The notes beneath the pieces are model-generated. The model saw nothing but the letters and a program-made list of their open reading frames with translations. It was not told the DNA's origin and searched no databases. A stretch of 11,184 nt of DNA from JALZDI01 sp965653225 (GTDB taxonomy: Bacteria > Actinomycetota > Actinomycetes > Propionibacteriales > Nocardioidaceae): positions 1-11,184 of the forward strand of contig CBFGZI010000122.1 in assembly GCA_965653225.1 (NCBI GenBank). Direction: 5' to 3'. Positions within the stretch are counted from its first letter, which is position 1, and each line of letters starts with the position of its first letter. Positions 1 to 5,557 of this stretch are shown here, piece by piece. Made by a program: the position numbers and the translations under genes.

Positions 1-26
1 GTATGCGCCAGGGCGTACGTGGCCCA

Positions 27-52
27 GTGAGGCTGACCGGTGAGGCTGACCG
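27..52. repeat. 13-bp tandem direct repeat, two copies
   Basis: GTGAGGCTGACCG occurs at 27-39 and again, directly adjacent, at 40-52; a third degenerate start (GTGTGACC) follows at 53-60. Nothing coding is recognisable in bases 1-110. A frame open from ATG at 3 to the stop at 132-134 exists but has unconvincing codons (AGA, CAA, AAG in a row), so I do not call it. The repeat may be replication slippage; no function can be assigned. Confidence 0.7.
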
Positions 53-126
53 GTGTGACCTGCTGCTCAGAGTGGCTGGTCAGGCTCGAGTGAGACAAAA
101 GGAGGCAGGGGTGATCACCGCCGGCG

Positions 127-390
127 ATGGCTGACACGCCGGGGTTCCGGGAGCATGCTCGAGATGTGGAGCGCAACGAGCAGCGCCGGCCGCCCCAGCC
201 GCGGACGTCTGAGCTTCCGCGTCGGCCGCGGGGCCGGGAGCTGACCGGCCGCGCCTGGGAGGCGATCGAACGGGCCGAGCAGCACATGGAGACCAGCGCA
301 ACGAGGCTCGGCCGCAGCCAGGCGCTCCTCTCCTCCGGCGCTCAGCGAGTCCGGTGGGTCACCGAGCGAGTCGACGACCGGCGGCAGTGA
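127..390 (+). CDS. small hypothetical protein, 87 aa
   Basis: I do not recognise this family. The product would be a highly charged, Arg- and Glu-rich soluble protein with no signal peptide or membrane segment. Residues 1-40 are Pro/Arg-rich and probably disordered; residues 41-87 could form amphipathic helices (ELTGRAWEAIERAEQHME, then QRVRWVTERVDD). Third codon positions are mostly G or C, as expected for a real gene here. ATG at 127 is the first start after the in-frame stop at 112-114. The only good ribosome-binding site, AAAAGGAGG at 97-105, is 21 nt away, too far for this ATG; it is well spaced instead for a GTG at 111 that opens a 7-codon frame ending at 132-134. The gene converges on lpdA with a 10-bp gap and no terminator between them. 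Weak call, because spurious open frames are common in DNA this GC-rich. Confidence 0.45.
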   Translation: MADTPGFREHARDVERNEQRRPPQPRTSELPRRPRGRELTGRAWEAIERAEQHMETSATRLGRSQALLSSGAQRVRWVTERVDDRRQ

Positions 391-400
391 CCCGCTTTTC

Positions 401-1828
401 TCAGAGGTTGATCATGTGGCCGGCGGCGCCGTGGATGGCCTCCTTGACCGCCTCCGAGAGCGTCGGGTGTGCGTGCACGTTGCGCGCGAGCTCGTAGGCG
501 GTGAGGTCCCACAGCTGCGCGGCGGTCAGCTCCGGCAGCAGCTCGGTCACGTCGGGGCCGATCATGTGCGCGCCGAGGATCTCGCCGTACTTGGTGTCGG
601 TGAGCAGCTTGACGAACCCGGCCGTCTCGCCGAGACCGTGCGACTTGCCGTTGGCGCTGAACGGGAACTTGGTGACCTTCACGTCGTAGCCGAGGTCCTT
701 GGCCTGCTGCTCGGTGTAGCCGAAGCTGGCGACCTGCGGCTGGCAGTACGTCGCGCGCGGCATCATCACGTAGTCGAGCTCCATCGTCTCGGCCCCGGCG
801 AGGGTCTCCGCGGCGACGACGCCCATGGCCTCGGCGACGTGCGCCAGCAGCAGCTGGCCGGTGCAGTCGCCGATCGCGTAGATGTGCGGGACGTTGGTGC
901 GCATGCGCCCGTCGATCGCGATCGCACCCCGCTCGCTCAGCTCCACGCCGGTCTTGTCCAGCCCGTAGCCGTCCACCCGCGGCGCGAACCCGATGGCCTG
1001 CAGCACCTTGTCGGCCTGCAGCGTCTGCTGCTGCCCGTCCTTGCTGACGGTGACAGACACCTGGTCGCCGCTGTCGTCGATCGACTCGACCTTGGTCGAG
1101 GTGAGCACGTCGACGCCGAGCTTCTTGAACTGCTTGGCCAGCTCCTTGGAGACCTCCGGATCCTCCAGCGGCACCATCCGGTCGAGGAACTCGACGATGG
1201 TGACCTTGACCCCGTAGTTGGCCATCACATACCCGAACTCGACGCCGATCGCCCCGGCGCCGGCGATCACGATGCTGTCGGGCAGCTCGCTCTCGAGGAT
1301 CTGCTCCTCGTACGTGACCACGCGCTCGGACAGCTCGGTGCCAGGCAGCAGCTTGGTGGTCGCGCCGGCAGCGATGATGCAGTTGTCGAAGGTCACCGTC
1401 GCGCTGCCGCCGTCGTTGAGGCGCACGTCGAGGGTGTTGGCGTCGGTGAACGTGCCCCAGCCCTGGATCTCGGTGATCTTGTTCTTCTTCATCAGGTAGT
1501 GGACGCCCTTGACGCGACCGTCGGCCACGGTGCGGCTGCGCTCGTACGCCTTGCTGTAGTCGGCGCTCACCTCGCCGACCGAGATACCGAACACCTTCTC
1601 GGCGTCGTTCTTGATCAGGTGCGCGAGCTCGGCGTTGCGCAGCAGCGCCTTGCTGGGGATGCACCCGACGTTGAGGCACACCCCGCCCCAGTAACGTGAC
1701 TCGACCACGGCCACGGACTTGCCGAGCTGGGCCGCCCGGATCGCGGCGACGTAGCCACCGGGCCCGGCGCCGAGGACGACGACGTCGAAGTGTTGACTGC
1801 TGGGCTGACCGTTGGGCTGCTGGCTCAT
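401..1828 (-). CDS. lpdA: dihydrolipoyl dehydrogenase (E3), LpdC-like, 475 aa
   Basis: This cytoplasmic FAD flavoprotein reoxidises dihydrolipoamide on pyruvate, 2-oxoglutarate or branched-chain 2-oxoacid dehydrogenase complexes and passes the electrons to NAD+. Visible features, in order, are the FAD dinucleotide fold GAGPGG (20-25), the redox-active disulfide C51-x4-C56 in GGVCLNVGCIPSK, the NAD-binding GAGAIG (190-195), the second FAD motif YAIGD (317-321), and the C-terminal dimer-interface catalytic pair H454-P455 with E459 (HAHPTLSE). All key residues are present and the length is normal. The run YWGGVCLNVGCIPSKALL closely matches what I remember of Mycobacterium tuberculosis LpdC (Rv0462). 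Start is ATG at 1828; a weak purine stretch (AGGGTGGGG) precedes it. No sucB or lipoyl transferase gene adjoins it, so it seems to be transcribed alone. The gene-dense side upstream is a pseudogene relic. Confidence 0.96.
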   Translation of the reverse strand: MSQQPNGQPSSQHFDVVVLGAGPGGYVAAIRAAQLGKSVAVVESRYWGGVCLNVGCIPSKALLRNAELAHLIKNDAEKVFGISVGEVSADYSKAYERSRTVADGRVKGVHYLMKKNKITEIQGWGTFTDANTLDVRLNDGGSATVTFDNCIIAAGATTKLLPGTELSERVVTYEEQILESELPDSIVIAGAGAIGVEFGYVMANYGVKVTIVEFLDRMVPLEDPEVSKELAKQFKKLGVDVLTSTKVESIDDSGDQVSVTVSKDGQQQTLQADKVLQAIGFAPRVDGYGLDKTGVELSERGAIAIDGRMRTNVPHIYAIGDCTGQLLLAHVAEAMGVVAAETLAGAETMELDYVMMPRATYCQPQVASFGYTEQQAKDLGYDVKVTKFPFSANGKSHGLGETAGFVKLLTDTKYGEILGAHMIGPDVTELLPELTAAQLWDLTAYELARNVHAHPTLSEAVKEAIHGAAGHMINL

Positions 1829-1834
1829 GGCCCC

Positions 1835-1840
1835 ACCCTA
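1835..1840 (-). promoter_or_regulatory. possible -10 element of lpdA
   Basis: On the minus strand TAGGGT fits the actinobacterial TANNNT -10 pattern and ends 6 nt before the lpdA ATG, a spacing that would give a leaderless or nearly leaderless mRNA. The same bases could instead be read as part of a weak Shine-Dalgarno (AGGGTGGGG). No convincing -35 is seen. Confidence 0.35.
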
Positions 1841-1869
1841 AAACCCTGGCCCACCGGGCTCGTCCGTGG

Positions 1870-2095
1870 TCACGCCGCGGACTCGGCTCCCAGGAACCCG
1901 TTGTGGTCGAGCACGTACTTGCGGGAGGCGCCCTGGTCGAGCTGTCCCGGTCAAGTACAGGCCGGGAATGCCGAGACCGCCGCCGGCCCGGGTGAACTCC
2001 ATCAGCGAGTTGGGCACGGTCGGGGAATCTGAGCATGTTCCAGTCGGCGTACGGGACCATGAGGAACTCGGCCTGGCCTCCGCAGCCCAGCCTCG
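1870..2095 (-). pseudogene. relic of zinc-dependent alcohol/formaldehyde dehydrogenase (FdhA-like), heavily deleted
   Basis: Three pieces of one protein lie in order in three different minus-strand frames. Piece 1 (about 2090-2019) reads GGQAEFLMVPYADWNMLRF followed by PDRAQ, matching the segment just after the structural-zinc region of glutathione-independent formaldehyde dehydrogenases and related MDR alcohol dehydrogenases. Piece 2 (about 2020-1946) reads NSLMEFTRAGGGLGIPGLY, the segment after the Rossmann fold. Piece 3 (about 1947-1870) reads GQLDQGASRKYVLDHNGFLG and ends at a TGA, resembling the family C-terminus (FDxGAAKKFVLDPHG). The N-terminal third with the catalytic zinc ligands, most of the NAD-binding domain and a stretch of roughly 80 residues before the C-terminus are missing. 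About 73 of the usual ~400 codons remain. The match is from memory of the family, not a search, but three collinear hits make chance unlikely. It cannot encode an enzyme. Confidence 0.78.
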
Positions 2096-2186
2096 TCGAG
2101 TGGCGCGTTGCGCACGGGCAAACCGGACACCGGACCTACGGAACGCGCCACTCGAGGCCGGAAGGGCCCCGCAAGGCGCCACTCGA
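2096..2186. repeat. 14-bp repeat, three copies, two forming a hairpin
   Basis: TCGAGTGGCGCGTT at 2096-2109 is perfectly inverted as AACGCGCCACTCGA at 2142-2155, leaving a 32-nt loop that itself contains CCGGACACCGG. A third copy, AAGGCGCCACTCGA at 2173-2186, has the same orientation as the second with 13 of 14 bases identical. The block begins where the recognisable dehydrogenase relic ends and stops 14 bp short of the radical SAM stop codon. It may be a REP/BIME-like or MITE-like dispersed element. The hairpin could also end the upstream transcript, but no T-run follows it. Confidence 0.75.
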
Positions 2187-2199
2187 ACGGAGCGCGGCC

Positions 2200-4155
2200 T
2201 CAGGCGGGCTGGGTGACCCCGGCGATCGGGAGCAGCTTCTGCCCGGTGGGCCCGACCTGGATCTCGGTGCCCATCTCCGGGCACACGCCGCAGTCGTAGC
2301 AGGGAGTCCAGCGGCAGTCGTCGACCTCGACCGGGTTCGGGTCGAGCGCGTCCTGCCAGTCCTCCCACAGCCAGTCGCGGTCCAGGCCGGAGTCGAGGTG
2401 GTCCCACGGCAGAACCTCGGAGCCGTCGCGCTCGCGGGTGGTGTACCAGTCGAGGTCGACCGGCACGTCGGCCAGCTCGGACTCGCAGGCGGCCACCCAG
2501 GCGTCGAAGGAGAAGTGCTCGCTCCAGCCGTCGAAGCGGCCGCCGTCGCGCCACACCTTCTCGACCACGCGCCCGACGCGCCGGTCACCGCGGGACAGCA
2601 GTCCCTCGATGATGCCGGGCCGCCCGTCGTGGTAGCGGAAGCCGATCGCCTTGCCGTAGCGCTTGTCGGAGCGCAGCGAGTCGCGCAGCTTGGCCAGCCG
2701 CGCGTCGGTGGTCTGGTGGTCGAGCTGCGCGGCCCACTGGAACGGCGTGTGCGGCTTGGGCACGAACCCGCCGATCGACACCGTGCAGCGGATGTCGCGG
2801 CGGCCGGACACCTCGCGGCCGGTGGAGATCACCCGTCGCGCCATGTCGCCGATGGCCAGCACGTCCTCGTCGGTCTCGGTGGGCAGGCCGCACATGAAGT
2901 ACAGCTTCACCTGCCGCCAGCCGTGGGAGTACGCCGTGGCCACGGTCTGGATGAGGTCGTCCTCGGAGACCATCTTGTTGATGACCCTGCGCATGCGCTC
3001 CGACCCGCCCTCGGGGGCGAACGTGAGCCCGGAGCGGCGGCCGTTGCGCGAGAGCTCGTTGGCCAGCGTGATGTTGAACGCGTCCACTCGGGTCGAGGGC
3101 AGGGACAGCGACACGTTGCTGCCCTCGTACCGGTCGGCCAGGCCCTTGGCGACGTCGCCGATCTCGGAGTGGTCGGCGCTGGACAGCGACAGCAGGCCGA
3201 CCTCCTCGAAGCCGGACTTCTGCACGCCGTTCTGCACCATGTCGCCGATCGTGCTGATCGAGCGCTCGCGTACGGGCCGGGTGATCATCCCGGCCTGGCA
3301 GAACCGGCAGCCGCGGGTGCACCCGCGGAAGATCTCCACCGAGTAGCGCTCGTGCACGGTCTCGGCGAGCGGGACCAGCGGCTTCTTGGGGTACGGCCAC
3401 TCGTCGAGGTCCATCAGCGTGTGCTTGTGCACGCGCCACGGGACACCGGAGTGGTTCGGCGCCACCCGCTTGATCCGCCCGTCGGGCAGGTAGTCGACGT
3501 CGTAGAACTTCGGCACGTAGACGCCGCCGGAGACCGCGAGCCGGTAGAGCAGCTCGTCGCGGCTGCTGCGCCCGGGACCGTCCGGACAGCCCTCGGCCTT
3601 CCACTCGCGGATGACCTCGCTGATCGCGAGCACGACCTCCTCGCCGTCGCCGAGCACGGCGGCGTCGATGAAGTCTGCGATCGGTTCGGGGTTGAACGCG
3701 GCGTGCCCTCCCGCGAGCACGATCGGGTGCTCGTCGCCGCGGTCGACCGCGTGCAGCGGCATCCCCGCCAGGTCGATCGCGGTGAGCATGTTGGTGTAGC
3801 CGAGCTCGGTCGCGAACGACACCCCGAGCACGTCGAACGCGCCGACCGGACGGTGCGCGTCGACGGTGAACTGCGGGATGCCGTGCTCACGCATCCGCGC
3901 CTCCAGGTCGGGCCACACCGAGTAGGTGCGCTCGGCGAGGATCCAGTCCTGCTCGTTGAGGATCTCGTACAGGATCGCGACGCCCTGGTTGGGCAGGCCC
4001 ACCTCGTACGCGTCGGGGTACATCAGCGCCCAGCGGACCTCGACGGAGTCCCAGTCCTTGGTCTCGGCGTTGAGCTCTCCCCCGACGTACTGGATCGGCT
4101 TCTGCACCGACGGGAGCAGCGGCTCGAGGCGTGCGAACAGCGACTCGACAGGCAT
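2200..4155 (-). CDS. B12-binding-domain radical SAM protein, TIGR03960 family, 651 aa
   Basis: Member of an uncharacterised radical SAM family usually annotated TIGR03960; its substrate is not known to me. The opening (ESLFARLEPLLPSVQKPIQYVGGELN) is family-typical. Residues ~40-180 form a Rossmann-like cobalamin-binding-type domain (GGHAAFNPEP at 149-158, LGDGEE at 168-173), although the canonical DxHxxG cobalamin motif is not clear, so B12 binding is unproven. The radical SAM core begins with C279-x3-C283-x2-C286 in FRGCTRGCRFCQAG, the [4Fe-4S] ligands. A C-terminal cluster C614, C619, C622, C625 (CRWTPCYDCGVC) could bind a second metal centre. ATG at 4155 is chosen for fit to the family; GGAG lies 12 nt upstream, and an in-frame GTG at 4173 would add six residues. 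The gene lies 116 bp behind rodA. Its common partner TIGR03936 is absent downstream, where a repeat and a gene relic sit instead. Confidence 0.93.
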   Translation of the reverse strand: MPVESLFARLEPLLPSVQKPIQYVGGELNAETKDWDSVEVRWALMYPDAYEVGLPNQGVAILYEILNEQDWILAERTYSVWPDLEARMREHGIPQFTVDAHRPVGAFDVLGVSFATELGYTNMLTAIDLAGMPLHAVDRGDEHPIVLAGGHAAFNPEPIADFIDAAVLGDGEEVVLAISEVIREWKAEGCPDGPGRSSRDELLYRLAVSGGVYVPKFYDVDYLPDGRIKRVAPNHSGVPWRVHKHTLMDLDEWPYPKKPLVPLAETVHERYSVEIFRGCTRGCRFCQAGMITRPVRERSISTIGDMVQNGVQKSGFEEVGLLSLSSADHSEIGDVAKGLADRYEGSNVSLSLPSTRVDAFNITLANELSRNGRRSGLTFAPEGGSERMRRVINKMVSEDDLIQTVATAYSHGWRQVKLYFMCGLPTETDEDVLAIGDMARRVISTGREVSGRRDIRCTVSIGGFVPKPHTPFQWAAQLDHQTTDARLAKLRDSLRSDKRYGKAIGFRYHDGRPGIIEGLLSRGDRRVGRVVEKVWRDGGRFDGWSEHFSFDAWVAACESELADVPVDLDWYTTRERDGSEVLPWDHLDSGLDRDWLWEDWQDALDPNPVEVDDCRWTPCYDCGVCPEMGTEIQVGPTGQKLLPIAGVTQPA

Positions 4156-4197
4156 GTCAGTGCTCGTCTCCACGGGTCGACGTTCGGGCAGTCCCCC

Positions 4198-4203
4198 AGG
4201 ATA
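4198..4203 (-). promoter_or_regulatory. possible -10 element for the radical SAM gene
   Basis: TATCCT on the minus strand fits TANNNT and would give a leader of roughly 35 nt before the ATG at 4155. I see no good -35, so the gene may equally be co-transcribed from the mre operon. Confidence 0.25.
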
Positions 4204-4206
4204 ACC

Positions 4207-4225
4207 CCGGTCCGTCTGGGACCGG
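4207..4225. terminator. short GC hairpin between rodA and the radical SAM gene
   Basis: CCGGTCC (4207-4213) pairs with GGACCGG (4219-4225) around a 5-nt loop. It sits about 50 bp after the rodA stop and before the radical SAM start. There is no T-run, so an intrinsic terminator is uncertain; attenuation or RNA processing within the operon are alternatives. Confidence 0.35.
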
Positions 4226-4271
4226 CAGCCGCGGATGCCCCGAGGCGTCGCAGACGAACCTTGCGAGGGGG

Positions 4272-5555
4272 TCAGAAGCGGGAACGGTTGACCCGCGAGC
4301 GCACCACGCCGCCGATGCCGAGCGGGTGCTCGGTGCGCAGGTGGATGTTCTGCAGCAGCCCGACCGCCATCAGCGTGACGAACATCGACGTGCCGCCGTA
4401 CGACACCAGCGGCAGCGGGACACCGGTGACCGGCATGATGCCCAGGCACATGCCGATGTTCTGGAACCCTTGGAACGCGAACCAGCACACGATCCCGCCG
4501 GCCACCAGCCGGCCGAACATGTCCTCCGCGTCGCGCGCGATTCGCAAGGCACGCCACAGCAACAGCGTGAACAGCGCGATCATCGCCGTCGCCCCGACCA
4601 GCCCGAGCTCCTCGCCGACGACGGTGAACACGAAGTCGGTGTGCTGCTCGGGGACGAAGCCGGACTGGGTCTGGGAGCCGTGGAACAGCCCCTGGCCGAA
4701 CAGCCCGCCGTTGCCGATCGCGATGCGCGCCTGCTGGGTGTTGTAGCCGGCCCCGAGCGGGTCGAGGTTGGGCTTGATGTAGGCCAGGAACCGGTCCACC
4801 TGGTACTGGTCGAGCACGCCGACCTTGACGCCGACCAGTGCGGTCGTGATCACACCGCCGATCAGGCCGATCAACCACCGGCGCGGCGCCCCCGCCAGCG
4901 CGATGACGCCGAACACGGTCGCGCCCATCACCAGCGTGGTGCCGAGGTCGGGCTGCATCAGGATCAGCACCGCGGGCACCGCCGCGATCCCGAGCAGCAG
5001 CAGGACGTCGTGGCTGCGCAGCACGCCCGAGGGTCGTGGCGGCCGCGGGTCGTCGCCGCGGTCGGAGACCGTGCGGCGGCCCTCCGTCTTCTCCGCCACC
5101 ACGAGCGCCATGCTCACGATCACCGCCAGCTTGGCGAACTCGGCCGGCTGCAGCGACAGCCCGCCGAGGTCGATCCAGGCGCGCGCGCCGTTGATCTCCG
5201 CGCCGACGCCGGGCACGAACACCAGCCCGAGGCCGATGATCGAGGCGATGTAGACCACGGGGGTCCAGATGCGCACCCAGCGGTAGTCGGTGGCCGCCAC
5301 CACCAGGCCGAGCACCGCGCCGATGCCGATGTTGACCAGCTGGCGCACGGCGAACACGGTCGGCCGGCCGTGGGTGAGGTCCACCTCGTGCGCCGTCGCC
5401 GACCACACCACCAGCGTGCCCATTCCGGCGAGACCCGCGACCGCGAACAGCAGCACCCAGTCGATGCGGCCCCACACCGACTGCCGCTCCTGGGTGATGA
5501 GCACCCGCCGCGAGGAGGTGCGCGCCGAGCTACGGCTCGATGTCACGACGGCCAT
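4272..5555 (-). CDS. rodA: rod shape-determining protein RodA (SEDS peptidoglycan glycosyltransferase), 427 aa
   Basis: RodA polymerises lipid II into glycan strands in the cytoplasmic membrane, working with the class B PBP encoded just upstream. The protein shows about ten hydrophobic segments typical of SEDS proteins. Signature stretches are GARAWIDLGGLSLQPAEFAK (123-142), QPDLGTTL (201-208) with the catalytic Asp at D203, GNGGLFGQGLFHGSQT (281-296), PEQHTDFVF (302-310) and GVPLPLVSYGGTSM (378-391). A hydrophilic Arg/Pro/Asp-rich loop at about 155-183 is longer than in many homologues. It is called RodA rather than FtsW because of the mre/mrdA neighbours. ATG at 5555 begins 2 nt after the mrdA stop, with GGGGAGG (minus strand, 5567-5573) 11 nt upstream inside mrdA, so translation is probably coupled. 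Confidence 0.95.
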   Translation of the reverse strand: MAVVTSSRSSARTSSRRVLITQERQSVWGRIDWVLLFAVAGLAGMGTLVVWSATAHEVDLTHGRPTVFAVRQLVNIGIGAVLGLVVAATDYRWVRIWTPVVYIASIIGLGLVFVPGVGAEINGARAWIDLGGLSLQPAEFAKLAVIVSMALVVAEKTEGRRTVSDRGDDPRPPRPSGVLRSHDVLLLLGIAAVPAVLILMQPDLGTTLVMGATVFGVIALAGAPRRWLIGLIGGVITTALVGVKVGVLDQYQVDRFLAYIKPNLDPLGAGYNTQQARIAIGNGGLFGQGLFHGSQTQSGFVPEQHTDFVFTVVGEELGLVGATAMIALFTLLLWRALRIARDAEDMFGRLVAGGIVCWFAFQGFQNIGMCLGIMPVTGVPLPLVSYGGTSMFVTLMAVGLLQNIHLRTEHPLGIGGVVRSRVNRSRF

Positions 5556-5557
5556 GG

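Noticed and set aside
3..134. 43-codon open frame from ATG at 3
   Set aside because: Codon choice is unlike the genes here, there is no ribosome-binding site in view, and the repeat at 27-52 lies within it.
1838..2554. Minus-strand 238-codon open frame spanning the relic and the 3' part of the radical SAM gene
   Set aside because: It is out of frame with the radical SAM gene and only picks up one of three relic fragments; it is not a gene.
2035..4746. Long plus-strand open frame (903 codons) opposite the radical SAM and rodA genes
   Set aside because: It is antisense to two clearly recognised genes, and its product is an Arg/Gly/Val/His-rich shadow composition with no family resemblance.
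4156..5475. Minus-strand frame extending the radical SAM gene 440 codons upstream through rodA
   Set aside because: The family N-terminus begins at the ATG at 4155; the upstream part is an out-of-frame reading of rodA.
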